Program-made: the position numbers and the translations under genes | Notes under the pieces: model-generated | Told to the model about the DNA's origin: nothing | The model's database searches: none | Seen by the model: the letters and a program-made list of their open reading frames with translations, nothing else | Shown here: positions 27,793 to 36,718 of the stretch, piece after piece | Position numbering within the stretch: position 1 is the first letter of the stretch | Layout of the letters: each line of letters begins with the position of its first letter | Assembly: GCA_030609965.1 (NCBI GenBank) | Contig: JAUWSQ010000009.1 | Location: forward strand, 1-59,239 | Source of the DNA: Candidatus Fermentibacterota bacterium | GTDB lineage: Bacteria > Fermentibacterota > Fermentibacteria > Fermentibacterales > JCC-6 | Length of the DNA stretch: 59,239 bases | Reading direction: 5' to 3'

Positions 27793-29007
27793 TTACAGCA
27801 TTTCTTTACCGAAATTCTCTACAATGTAATCAATATCCTTGTCACCCCTGCCTGACAGGTTTAAGAGTATAGTTTTATCTCTTTCCAGGCTGCCTGCAAG
27901 TTTCACAGCGAAGGCTACCGCATGGGCGCTCTCAAGCGCGGGTATTATTCCCTCAAGTCTGGAAAGTGAAAAGAAACTCTCAACCGCCTCGGCATCGTTG
28001 ATCGTACGGTACTGCACTCTTCCCGTATCCTTCAGGTAACTGTGCTGAGGTCCAACTCCGGGATAATCCAGACCGGAGGCAATCGAGTGAACGGGGGATG
28101 GTTCTCCGTTCTCATCCTGCAGCAGGTAACACCTGAATCCATGTATGATTCCTGGAGAACCCATTGTCAGAGTAGCTGCATGCTGTCCATTTTTGAAACC
28201 GATTCCAGCGGGTTCAACACCATAGATATCAATTTCCGGTTCGTCCAGAAAAGCCGAGAACAGACCAATGGCATTGGATCCTCCCCCTATACAGGCAACA
28301 AGATTATCAGGAAGTTTCCCGGTCAGTTTCAGAAACTGCTCCCTTGCCTCGATACCGACTGTCTGCTGGAAATCCCTGACCATCATCGGAAAAGGATCAG
28401 GCCCGACAACCGAACCTATTGCGTAGAACTGATTGACAGGATCTTCCATATATGCTGCGAAGGCAGCGTCTACGGCCTCTTTCAGGGTTCCTAAACCTTC
28501 GCTTACAGGAATGACCTCGGCACCAAGTATTTTCATCCTGGTTACATTGGGATGTTCTTTCTTCATATCAACGGTGCCCATGTATACAGAACATTTGAGT
28601 TTTGTAATAGCAGCAGCTGTAGCAAGAGCAACGCCATGCTGTCCTGCGCCAGTTTCTGCTATCAGTCTCTTTTTCCCCATTCTTTTTGCCAGCAGGGCTT
28701 CACCGAGGCAGTGATTAATCTTGTGAGCTCCGGTATGATTCAGATCTTCGCGTTTCAGGTATATAGCTGCTCCACCGGCCTCCTCAGTCAGGTTGGATGC
28801 GTAGTATACCGGGCTGGGCCGCCCGACATAGTGAGTGTACAGGCTGCGGAGCTCTTTTCTGAAATCGGGATCATCTTTGAGTTTCAGGTAGGATTCTTTG
28901 ATTTTCAGGAGTATATCCTCCAGACATGGAGGAACGAATACTCCACCGTATTCACCGAAGTAACCCCTTTCATCAGGGGATTGCTTTGTTTCTGTTGCTG
29001 TTTGCAT
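27793..29007 (-). CDS. trpB: Tryptophan synthase beta chain
   Basis: TrpB joins indole and L-serine to give L-tryptophan with pyridoxal phosphate. The PLP lysine is Lys96 in [10 protein letters not shown], and the phosphate-binding loop is [22 protein letters not shown] and GRPSPVYYA are family hallmarks. The whole is TrpB1-like (E. coli type), not TrpB2. ATG 29007 shares one base with the trpR stop (TGATG), and a GTG one codon earlier is also possible. No trpA or other trp gene follows: the operon ends in a strong terminator. The enzyme may therefore use free indole or work with a TrpA encoded elsewhere. Confidence 0.96.
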   Translation of the reverse strand: MQTATETKQSPDERGYFGEYGGVFVPPCLEDILLKIKESYLKLKDDPDFRKELRSLYTHYVGRPSPVYYASNLTEEAGGAAIYLKREDLNHTGAHKINHCLGEALLAKRMGKKRLIAETGAGQHGVALATAAAITKLKCSVYMGTVDMKKEHPNVTRMKILGAEVIPVSEGLGTLKEAVDAAFAAYMEDPVNQFYAIGSVVGPDPFPMMVRDFQQTVGIEAREQFLKLTGKLPDNLVACIGGGSNAIGLFSAFLDEPEIDIYGVEPAGIGFKNGQHAATLTMGSPGIIHGFRCYLLQDENGEPSPVHSIASGLDYPGVGPQHSYLKDTGRVQYRTINDAEAVESFFSLSRLEGIIPALESAHAVAFAVKLAGSLERDKTILLNLSGRGDKDIDYIVENFGKEML

Positions 29008-29282
29008 CACGTATCTCCGATCTTATCCTTAAATATTCTTTCAGTTATGGAATTGCCCGTTCCAAGCACCTTCGAACCCCTGGTGATCTTGCACAGGCTT
29101 ATTCCCAGCTCTGTTGCTATTTCTCTCTGCGAAACGCCATTCTGGAGCATCTCCATAAGCCGCCATCGAAGGACAAAATCATCTATTTCAGCCGGAGTGA
29201 AAATCTCAGAGAAGAACTTTCTCATAATCGCAGGCTCAGTTATCCTGCAGAATACTTCAACCAGTTTCTTCGCCGATTCCAT
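29007..29282 (-). CDS. trpR: Trp repressor family regulator
   Basis: This 91-residue protein matches the TrpR/YerC helical DNA-binding family: [33 protein letters not shown], then the helix-turn-helix [24 protein letters not shown]. With tryptophan bound, TrpR represses trp operons. ATG 29282 is chosen because AAGGTGG lies 6 bases upstream. The gene overlaps trpB and stands behind a promoter with a perfect palindrome, so autoregulation with trpB is the obvious reading. The recognition helix ([12 protein letters not shown]) keeps the Trp-repressor-type pattern. Confidence 0.88.
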   Translation of the reverse strand: MESAKKLVEVFCRITEPAIMRKFFSEIFTPAEIDDFVLRWRLMEMLQNGVSQREIATELGISLCKITRGSKVLGTGNSITERIFKDKIGDT

Positions 29283-29300
29283 ATAAACCACCTTCAGTAT

Positions 29301-29318
29301 GTTTCTATACATAGAAAC
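29301..29318. promoter_or_regulatory. Candidate TrpR operator
   Basis: GTTTCTAT (29301-29308), two bases, ATAGAAAC (29311-29318) is a perfect inverted repeat. It sits between the -10 element and the trpR start, about 4 bases past the -10, over the expected transcription start. The position suits autorepression. The sequence differs from the E. coli trp operator core. Confidence 0.65.
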
Positions 29319-29321
29319 GGA

Positions 29322-29349
29322 AATATATACTTTACCATTGAGTTGTAAA
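29322..29349 (-). promoter_or_regulatory. Promoter of the trpR-trpB operon
   Basis: On the minus strand TTTACA (29344-29349), a 16-base spacer, then TATATT (29322-29327) give a fair sigma-70 promoter directly upstream of the palindrome. Confidence 0.55.
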
Positions 29350-29375
29350 GTGGAAAAGAAGAAGGAGGAAAATGG

Positions 29376-30347
29376 TTAGTGGAGAGCCTTAATCCGAAGG
29401 GATTTTCTCATTTCACTGAGCAGTCTTGAAACCTCAGCTTTTTCTCTGAGCTCCTCGTAAGTGAGAAGTCTCAGGGTTTTGTTAGCCATGCTGAGTCTTC
29501 GAGCCAGAAGACTTCCCAGACCGAGATTCAGACTGATAGCCATGGCACTGTTCTTTTCCAGAAGCTCCTTCAGAGTACCTCTTGAAAACATAAGTATTTC
29601 AGCATTTCCGATTACTTTTGCGGTGGATACCCTTGGTTTACCGTCAAGGAATGAGCGTTCACCTACGACATCGTTCACCCCGAAGCGGCCCAGAACGAAG
29701 CCTCCGGCGTCTTCATCAACGACTACAACCTTTCCCTTCTTGATGATGAAAAGGTCTGTACTCCTGTCTCCCTGGCGGTAGAGAATCTGATTGTCCCTGG
29801 CGTATATCCAATGACACATCTCGGACAGCATAGGATCATCCGCAGACAGCAAAGGTCTTTTGTTTCGAGCCCGGATATTAGCCCTGAGCTTCCTGAGTTC
29901 ACGTTTTCCGGAGAGGTCATTGTCACCTGAGATAAGAACTCTGAGAGAATCGGCCTTTCTAAGCCGCTCGACAATGAGTCTTTCCAGAAACAGAAGGAAT
30001 TTTGTCCCGGGTATTGCATTCTTCCTGAGGAATGAAACAAATGGCTTCCGGGAGAGCTTCAATACGGTACCGGGAGTGTTCGCGGTAACGCTTGCTGACC
30101 GCTCCTCCCCGCCAAGGAAGGCCATTTCTCCGAATACATCTCCCTCTCCAAGTGAATCCAGTATACGGCCTCCCCCTTTATCATCAGTCACTACGAACTG
30201 TCCGGACTGGGCAATGAAAAGATCCGTTCCGGAATCTCCCTGTTTGACAAGCACATCCGATGCATGGACTTTTACAGTTTCGAATAGCTCCCTGACGCCA
30301 CTCTCGGAGAGGATATCATCCGTGTTAAAGAGACTGTCTTTTTTCAT
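29376..30347 (-). CDS. Protein with two cyclic-nucleotide-binding domains
   Basis: The 323-residue protein holds two cNMP-binding beta-rolls. Domain 1 (about 15-130) has VLVKQGDSGTDLFIAQSGQF and LGEGDVFGEMAFLGGEERSASV. Domain 2 (about 170-285) has ILYRQGDRSTDLFIIKKGKV and FGVNDVVGERSFLDGKPRVSTAKV. The phosphate-binding cassette is intact in domain 1 (GEMA-RSAS); in domain 2 the usual Arg-Ser/Thr-Ala motif reads R-V-S-T-A. There is no DNA-binding helix-turn-helix, so it is not a CRP-type regulator. Possibly a sensor that acts through a partner. Two domains in tandem resemble protein kinase A regulatory subunits, but no inhibitor motif is seen. Confidence 0.85.
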   Translation of the reverse strand: MKKDSLFNTDDILSESGVRELFETVKVHASDVLVKQGDSGTDLFIAQSGQFVVTDDKGGGRILDSLGEGDVFGEMAFLGGEERSASVTANTPGTVLKLSRKPFVSFLRKNAIPGTKFLLFLERLIVERLRKADSLRVLISGDNDLSGKRELRKLRANIRARNKRPLLSADDPMLSEMCHWIYARDNQILYRQGDRSTDLFIIKKGKVVVVDEDAGGFVLGRFGVNDVVGERSFLDGKPRVSTAKVIGNAEILMFSRGTLKELLEKNSAMAISLNLGLGSLLARRLSMANKTLRLLTYEELREKAEVSRLLSEMRKSLRIKALH

Positions 30348-30536
30348 GGAAACCTCTCCACCTCTGGTGCTAATTTGTTTGTCAGGCAGTGCGGCAGTGA
30401 TTCAATAGCCGCAGCCTTCTCATCAAAGAAACAATACTCAGAATAACCCGGTCGTGTCAAATCAAACATGTATCTTTCTGATTCGGCAGAAACGTTTACC
30501 GGAAAATGCTAAGGTAGGCACCGGAGTCTGATAGAC

Positions 30537-31676
30537 TTATTCAGCAATACCTATCAGATAGATCTTCTGGAAGAGTTCCGGGTCAATATCATATGCCAGA
30601 ATCCCTTCATCACAAACTTCGAACTCCCATGTACGGCTCCTCGGCCCCACTCCGGGCAGCACTGCACTCCCAATGAGTTCACCTTCGGGAGACCAGATAT
30701 CGAAGAAAGGTTCATCCTCCGCACCCCTTCTGGCCCAGAGGTTACCATCCGGGCTTATTTCCAGGTCAGTCACTGGAAGCCTGTGTGTTAATGGATCAGT
30801 AAGCTGAACATTATACTGGGGCTCACCTCCCTCCAGACTCGTAAGTCTCATACGGATAAATTCCTCTTCTATTCGAATCTCATCTGCAGTCAGAGGAATC
30901 GTCTCAACTTCAAGTTCAAGATCAGTAAGCTGTTCACCATCCAATGTGAATCTTTGAATTCTGTAATCTGTATCAGCATTCGGAGCCAGGTAAACTATGC
31001 AGTGGGTGGTATCTACTGCCATGGACACAGCAAGCAGGTATTTCTGGGCCAGGTCAGCGAGTATGGAGAAGTCAACTTCCATCTCAACCCTCCAGTATGT
31101 GACCTCGGGCTCAACGGACATTTCGAAAAGACCGACGAAAACTGCTGCGACAGGCGCAGCTCCTTCGTCGAAGACGAATTCGGTTTTTATGGAGATGAAG
31201 CTGCTGTCGCTGACCACTTCCGGGTACAGATGGACGTTATTCTGTACTTCCATACCAATGCCCTCATACTCTTCCTCGGAAGAGTAGATCTGGAGTCCAT
31301 TTCGCCATGGGTCCAGAGCCCCCATCCTGCCATCCGGAAAAAGGAAGAGGCATAGTGGATTGTGCATCTCACCTGGCCCGCTTCCTCTCCCCCCTGCTCT
31401 CCCCAGATATAAACCATCAGGTGAATAAAGCCTGATGTCCGCACTCATTCGATCAAGAATGGCAATATTGCCCTCTTGAGTATAACCCAACCCCTCGATC
31501 GAGCCGAAAACGTAGGAGGAATCGCCCAGCTCCACACCAATGGAGTCCAGCAGCACCAGGTTCAATTGCGGTAATTCGACCTGCTGATGAAGATCAGTCA
31601 CCTCCTGACCGCCAGATCCACACGATGCGATCATAAGGAACATGGCCGCGCTTAGTACGACATAACAGTTTCTCAC
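30537..31676 (-). CDS. Lipoprotein with 6-bladed beta-propeller (paralogue of 11102-12220)
   Basis: The N-terminus MRNCYVVLSAAMFLMIASC ends in a lipobox. The body repeats the pattern of the other copy: DSIGVELGDSSYVFGS, GNIAILDRMSADIRLY, LGRAGGRGSGPGEMHNP and DGRMGALDP. GTG 31676 is the start, with AAAGGAG 5 bases upstream. It begins 23 bases after the DUF5916 copy 2 gene ends, so the two probably form an operon. Function is inferred only as surface binding. Confidence 0.85.
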   Translation of the reverse strand: MRNCYVVLSAAMFLMIASCGSGGQEVTDLHQQVELPQLNLVLLDSIGVELGDSSYVFGSIEGLGYTQEGNIAILDRMSADIRLYSPDGLYLGRAGGRGSGPGEMHNPLCLFLFPDGRMGALDPWRNGLQIYSSEEEYEGIGMEVQNNVHLYPEVVSDSSFISIKTEFVFDEGAAPVAAVFVGLFEMSVEPEVTYWRVEMEVDFSILADLAQKYLLAVSMAVDTTHCIVYLAPNADTDYRIQRFTLDGEQLTDLELEVETIPLTADEIRIEEEFIRMRLTSLEGGEPQYNVQLTDPLTHRLPVTDLEISPDGNLWARRGAEDEPFFDIWSPEGELIGSAVLPGVGPRSRTWEFEVCDEGILAYDIDPELFQKIYLIGIAE

Positions 31677-31699
31677 TAAAGCTCCTTTCTGTTTTTTCT

Positions 31700-33877
31700 T
31701 TAGATCGGCAGGTACCAGGTCAGCTTTGCGTAACAGCCGATATCAGGTGTTCCAAAACCACCCTCTTCTCTCTCTTCGAAAAGATTCTCCACAAGGAAGT
31801 AGAACATGCTGCCGGGAAGGTACTGCCAGCTGAACAACAGGTTAGCAGTAATATCGCTGCTCTCGGACTCATCGCTGAGAGTGTAATCCATTGAAAAACG
31901 TGAGTACTGAGAGAAGAGCCTGAGGTGCATATCAGGATTGAAAATGTATCCAGCCCTGAGTATCAAGGATTTCCAATCGGTTCTGCGTGTGTCCCAGTCG
32001 CCTGCTGACCAGTTGTAGTTTTCTGTATCCCTGGTCGAGAACCAGTTACCGGACAGTCGGAGCTCTAAAGCCTGAGAGGGCTTCATCCTGAAGCTTAAGT
32101 TGTAATTCTGAAAGGTGCCCTCACAGTCGAACTGACCAGCACCGATATTCCCACTCACGAAATAGTCGTCAAACTGGTTGGTGCCTGCCCATGCATGGAA
32201 ACTGGTCCTGTCACTGTAGGTGTGGCCCTCCGGCCCCTCGTATGGATCGAAGGTTTCACCTGAATAACGAACTTCACTCCCGAAATATGCTCCGTTCTTA
32301 AGCGTTGCATTAACATCAACGTCGATGTTCCTTCCGACTATTTCTCCGGTGTTCAGTTCTGAGTAGTAAACACCGCCGCCAAAGCCAATTCGACTGAAGG
32401 TCTCCACCGGGAGAATGGTATTATGAATGTGTCCCCAGCTTTCCCAGCCTCCGGTAACAGTAGTGAATCCTGTGCCGTTAACATCAAAGTCTTCCCCCAC
32501 GTATTCCCATCCCGCACCGTAGGAGAGGTTACTCCTTACCTTGTCGAAGCTGGCCCTGTAGGCATTGTCAGATTCCATGTCAGTATTGAACGATCTTGCG
32601 ACCGCGGCATCCACAACATGGTTGCCCGGAATCAGCAGGGCGCCATCCAGAGCATAGGCTCTGTTGTAGCTCTCCGAAAATTCGTCCTGCTCCCAGATAT
32701 CCTTGTTAACTGCGGAGAGCCCTATATAGTTGTAGGGACCGAACTCTTTCATGATTCTCAATATTCCGTAGTTTGCAGCCGGAGTGACTGGTATGGTGTC
32801 CTCACTGACCTCTGCGGTCACAGCATCCAGCAAACCGAAGTGTATTCCGCTGCCAAGTGAACCAGAAAGTTTGATACCACCGATGATGGGAATGACATCC
32901 CCATTGGGTGCTACGGCTCCTACCCTCCTGGAGTAAAACATATTGAACGGCATCTGGAAAGTACTCCGGGACTCAAGGAAAAAGGGTCTTCGTTCTGCAA
33001 GGAATAGCTCAAAGTGAGAAAGATTCATCTCCGCTGCATCTGCCTCCACCTGCCCGAAGTCCGGGTAAACAGTCAGGTCGGCCGCTATTCCGCTGGTGAC
33101 GCCAATCTTCACGTCCAGACCAGCATTCAGGTCAGTCTCCCATTCATCGGGGTCAGCGGTATGGTAGAACCTGGAAGAGCTGAAGGGCCTAATTTCAGCG
33201 CCCAGAGAACCCTCTATCCCCTCTATCCCGATGATGGGGGCAAACGTTTCCAGCTGGGCCATCTGCTGTGCCTCGGAGAGTACGTACCAGCCGTTCTCGT
33301 GAGTCTTACCGAGTATGCGCTGAAAGTTGACCGTCCAGGCCTGAGTCTCGCTGGTCTGATCGAATCGGAGGCAGCTGAATGGTATGGAGAACTCGGCCGA
33401 CCATCCCTGCGAATTGGAATGAGTTCCGCTTTCCCAGACCGCGTCCCAGCTGTAGTCCCAGTGGCCGTTTGGGTTGACCTTGGCATCCATCTGAGAGTTG
33501 GATAAGCTAACCTCGAAGCTGGTCGCTTCCCTGCCGTTGCCCCATGTGTCCAGAAGAATGGCCATCCACTCACCTGTCACATAATTATCCCTGGGTGTTA
33601 GCGCATCCATCATTGTGGAAGGATCCGGATCGTCCATATGGAAGCCGAAGTAGATATGGCGATCATCGTAGAGGATGTATATCTCTGTCTCTTCTGTCAT
33701 GGGACTGCCGTAGTCGGGGCCGTATTGCATCAGTGTACACCGCAACACCTGAGCCTGTTCCCAGATTGGGTCATCCAGGCGACCATCGATAGTGGGTCCT
33801 TCCTCCACCCTTACAGCGATAAGTTCAGAATCCGGATTTGAAAGCACACAGAGCATCATCAACAAAAAAGTCTGCAT
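31700..33877 (-). CDS. CBM9-domain plus DUF5916 outer-membrane protein (copy 2)
   Basis: This 725-residue paralogue of the 25371-27569 protein has the same order: signal peptide, CBM9-like domain (VEEGPTIDGRLDDPIWEQA, EIYILYDDRHIYFGF, MDALTPRDNYVTGEWMAI), then the DUF5916 domain with EADAAEMNLSHFELFLAERR, FFLESRSTFQMPFNMFYSRR and GDVIPIIGGIKLSG. It ends in GCYAKLTWYLPI. GGGAGGT sits 5 bases before the ATG. In each copy the gene is near a propeller lipoprotein or a TonB receptor, consistent with a shared surface system. The role is unknown. Confidence 0.9.
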   Translation of the reverse strand: MQTFLLMMLCVLSNPDSELIAVRVEEGPTIDGRLDDPIWEQAQVLRCTLMQYGPDYGSPMTEETEIYILYDDRHIYFGFHMDDPDPSTMMDALTPRDNYVTGEWMAILLDTWGNGREATSFEVSLSNSQMDAKVNPNGHWDYSWDAVWESGTHSNSQGWSAEFSIPFSCLRFDQTSETQAWTVNFQRILGKTHENGWYVLSEAQQMAQLETFAPIIGIEGIEGSLGAEIRPFSSSRFYHTADPDEWETDLNAGLDVKIGVTSGIAADLTVYPDFGQVEADAAEMNLSHFELFLAERRPFFLESRSTFQMPFNMFYSRRVGAVAPNGDVIPIIGGIKLSGSLGSGIHFGLLDAVTAEVSEDTIPVTPAANYGILRIMKEFGPYNYIGLSAVNKDIWEQDEFSESYNRAYALDGALLIPGNHVVDAAVARSFNTDMESDNAYRASFDKVRSNLSYGAGWEYVGEDFDVNGTGFTTVTGGWESWGHIHNTILPVETFSRIGFGGGVYYSELNTGEIVGRNIDVDVNATLKNGAYFGSEVRYSGETFDPYEGPEGHTYSDRTSFHAWAGTNQFDDYFVSGNIGAGQFDCEGTFQNYNLSFRMKPSQALELRLSGNWFSTRDTENYNWSAGDWDTRRTDWKSLILRAGYIFNPDMHLRLFSQYSRFSMDYTLSDESESSDITANLLFSWQYLPGSMFYFLVENLFEEREEGGFGTPDIGCYAKLTWYLPI

Positions 33878-34026
33878 GATACCTCCCTAACGGCGTTAGA
33901 GTTTTGACAAAAGATAGGCAACTGAAACGTCAATGGCAAGGCTAACATCGTAACTACTTGTTCTATATCTATTTATAGCAATGATAAAAAATGATGGAAT
34001 CTTACCTGCCGGGGTCGGCGGACCTA

Positions 34027-34055
34027 TGTTGTTGCCGCTTCTCACTTGATATAAT
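34027..34055 (+). promoter_or_regulatory. Probable promoter of the glycosyltransferase pair
   Basis: A perfect TATAAT (34050-34055) lies 57 bases before the first glycosyltransferase start. The -35 is poor (TGTTGT at 34027-34032 with a 17-base spacer). Confidence 0.45.
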
Positions 34056-34112
34056 ACTAGGATGTTTTTGTCGGCTGTTCCCAAAACTCGCATTTAACAC
34101 CAGGGAGTTCAT

Positions 34113-35414
34113 TTGAGATTCACAACAGACGTCTGCATGATAGTCAAGAATCAGCTCTGGAACGATGCGAGGGTCAAGAAGGAGGCTCAGACACTCTCGG
34201 ATATCGGACTGGCAGTGACAATCATCGCACAACCCGAGGCTGGCTGCCCCGACGCTGAAGACTGGGGGGATATCCGTGTCCTGAGGGTACCCGAATCAGG
34301 AGGCCTGAAGACCTCCTTCCGTCGAATGCTCGATACCTCCGAGGGGAATAAAGAAAGTACGGGTTCAAGAATCGTTGCTGCCCTGCGTAGAAATCCTGTA
34401 AAACGCTTTCTGGGAGACTTTCTTCATGCAGCACTATATCAGACCCGGTTGCTCCGCCATGCAGTGAAAACCAACGCCAGGGTTTACCATGCCCATGATC
34501 TGGACACTCTCGCTGTCTCCGCTGCTGCAGCATGGATCAACAATGGAAAGCTGATTTACGACTCCCATGAACTCTGGCTCGAGAGCAGGCGTTATCTACT
34601 GGAAACTTCCAGACCATTCATGATTCTGGAAAAGTTCACTGAATCACTCCTCGCTCCGATAGTCGATGCGGTGATAGCTGTAACCCCGGGCAGAGCCGAC
34701 GTTATGAGAGAGATGTACCCGACAATGGCTATTCCTGATCTGGTGGTTAACTACCCTCCCCTGGCCCCAGCCGCCCCCGGACAGGAGGATGTCCGCCGCA
34801 GACTCGGAGCAGGGAAGGAACCATGCTTTCTTTTTCTCTACCAGGGCATTCTTGGACTGCATCGAGGTCTTGAAGAGCTGATCGACGCTGCAATTATGCT
34901 GAGGGATCTTCCGGTCCACATTGCGTTTGTCGGTCATGACAGATCTGGGGGAGTCATCAAGCGATATGCCGAAACGAATAATGCAGGTGACATGGTCACC
35001 TTCCATCCCTCCGTACCATCGGAGGAATTAGCGAAAATTACCGGATCAGCTGATGCAGGATTACTGCTTTTCCAGGACAGCTGTCTTAACCATAAACTCT
35101 CACTGCCAAACAAACTTTTCGAGTATATGATGTCTGGTCTGCCTCTTATCGCCTGCGACCTTCCCGAGATATCAAGCGTACTTCACAGGCACGACTGCGG
35201 TATCCTGGTGGATGCGTCAGATCCAGCATCGATAGCGAAGGGAATACGACAGATGGTGTCGGACCCGGCTGAGGCAAGAGCCCAGGGGGAGCGTGGAAAC
35301 AAAGCTGCCAGTGCATATTACACCTGGAATAAGTCGGCCAGCGTTCTCCGTGAACTCTACATGCGAGTTCTGGAGGAGGAGCTGCAATCCCCACCTGTTG
35401 GAGATACACCATGA
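34113..35414 (+). CDS. Glycosyltransferase, GT4-like
   Basis: This is a 433-residue GT-B fold enzyme. The N-terminal domain starts FTTDVCMIVKNQLWNDARVKKEAQTLSD and contains HAHDLDTLAV. The C-terminal nucleotide-sugar domain has CFLFLYQGILGLHRGLEELIDA and the EX7E-type segment NKLFEYMMSGLPLIACDLPE. It transfers a sugar onto a glycan or lipid carrier at the cytoplasmic face. The start is TTG 34113 with GGGAG 5 bases upstream; no ATG gives the conserved N-terminus. The next glycosyltransferase overlaps by four bases (ATGA), so both are made from one mRNA. Confidence 0.9.
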   Translation: MRFTTDVCMIVKNQLWNDARVKKEAQTLSDIGLAVTIIAQPEAGCPDAEDWGDIRVLRVPESGGLKTSFRRMLDTSEGNKESTGSRIVAALRRNPVKRFLGDFLHAALYQTRLLRHAVKTNARVYHAHDLDTLAVSAAAAWINNGKLIYDSHELWLESRRYLLETSRPFMILEKFTESLLAPIVDAVIAVTPGRADVMREMYPTMAIPDLVVNYPPLAPAAPGQEDVRRRLGAGKEPCFLFLYQGILGLHRGLEELIDAAIMLRDLPVHIAFVGHDRSGGVIKRYAETNNAGDMVTFHPSVPSEELAKITGSADAGLLLFQDSCLNHKLSLPNKLFEYMMSGLPLIACDLPEISSVLHRHDCGILVDASDPASIAKGIRQMVSDPAEARAQGERGNKAASAYYTWNKSASVLRELYMRVLEEELQSPPVGDTP

Positions 35415-36718
35415 AGAAACTCATTTACATAGCTTACACCTTTCCTCCAGTTTCCACCGGCTCGGCCCCGATGAACCTCAGGCTCGCGGATATCTTCATC
35501 CGAAACAACTGGCTGCCCTCAGTGGTGACCCCCGACCATACTGCATCTCTACCGACAGATCCCTCTCTCACGGCACTCCTTCCGAAAGAGATGAACGTAA
35601 TCAGAAGCGGTAAATCCGGCAGACTGCGCAGAAGGAAAAAACCAGTCACGGAACAGGCAAGGTCTGCAAAAACTGAAAGGAAAGGTTTACGGAAACTGAT
35701 CCTGGAGGTAATCCTGCAGCCGGACAGGTACGTTACCTGGGTTCCAAGGGCAATCAGAGCCGCCCTGCGCGAAATAGATAGAATCAGAGCAGACCTGGTG
35801 ATCACACTTGGCCCCCCCCATTCAGTGCATCTCGCTGGTCTTGCATGTTCGAGGCTTACAGGCAAGCCCTGGGTTGCCTACTTCGGCGATCTATGGGCTA
35901 TGGACGGCTACATCAACTGGCAGTCGGTCTCATGGGCCAGACGTCACCTGACTCCCATAATAGAGAAAGCAATCGTCACAAGAGCGGATGGCATTATAAC
36001 CACTACTGATGGATCCTCCCGGTACTTCGAAGAGAAGTATGGAGAGAAATGCCCTCCGGTTCAGACCCTCTGGAACGGTGTTACCCTCGAAGAGAGAGAA
36101 AAGCAATGGAACCAGGAGGGTCCACGGAATCCCGGTGATAATCTGATTATCACCTATACAGGATTCTTCATGGGCAATCAGACACCCGAGCATTTCCTTC
36201 GAGGAATGAAGCTCTTCCTTGAGAAGCACCCGGACAGCGGGTTTAAATTCAGAATAGTGGGAGATTTCGGTGCCTACGCCGATCTGCCGGAGAAACTTGG
36301 TATGAAGGATTCAGTAGAGGTACTAGGTGCCGTACCATTTACGGAGGTAAGGAAGTGGCAGCTCGATTCTGATGTCCTGCTCCTTATCCTCCGGCCTCAA
36401 CCGGGCAACGAACTGAAGAATCCATCCAAAACCGTGGAATACCTTCTCGCAAGGAGACCCATTCTCGCTGTAACCCCGAAAGGTGATCTGACCGCGCTGA
36501 TCGAACGTCTGGGTGCCGGGTATACTGCCACACACGATGCTGATTCGATATGTGCGAAGCTGGAGGAAATTCACAGGGATATCCGTGCCGGGAAGTTCAA
36601 AGTCCTGGAGAACCCCTCAGACCTTGATGGTGATATGGATATGGATATGGGAGGAAGAAGGATGATTGAGTTCCTGGATCGCATCGTACTCGAAAAATCT
36701 ACAGATCCCGAATATTAG
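35411..36718 (+). CDS. Glycosyltransferase, GT4-like
   Basis: This 435-residue GT-B protein starts KLIYIAYTFPPVSTGSAPMNLRLADIF, a typical GT4-like opening. DLVITLGPPHSVHLAGLA and KPWVAYFGDLWAM follow, then the second domain at NLIITYTGFF and the acceptor-binding VEVLGAVPFTEVRKWQLDSDVLLL. The conserved EX7E is replaced by KTVEYLLARRPILAVTP. It is coupled to the preceding gene by an ATGA overlap at 35411-35414. It ends in the stop overlapping the convergent third glycosyltransferase by four bases. The product and acceptor sugar are unknown. Confidence 0.87.
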   Translation: MKKLIYIAYTFPPVSTGSAPMNLRLADIFIRNNWLPSVVTPDHTASLPTDPSLTALLPKEMNVIRSGKSGRLRRRKKPVTEQARSAKTERKGLRKLILEVILQPDRYVTWVPRAIRAALREIDRIRADLVITLGPPHSVHLAGLACSRLTGKPWVAYFGDLWAMDGYINWQSVSWARRHLTPIIEKAIVTRADGIITTTDGSSRYFEEKYGEKCPPVQTLWNGVTLEEREKQWNQEGPRNPGDNLIITYTGFFMGNQTPEHFLRGMKLFLEKHPDSGFKFRIVGDFGAYADLPEKLGMKDSVEVLGAVPFTEVRKWQLDSDVLLLILRPQPGNELKNPSKTVEYLLARRPILAVTPKGDLTALIERLGAGYTATHDADSICAKLEEIHRDIRAGKFKVLENPSDLDGDMDMDMGGRRMIEFLDRIVLEKSTDPEY

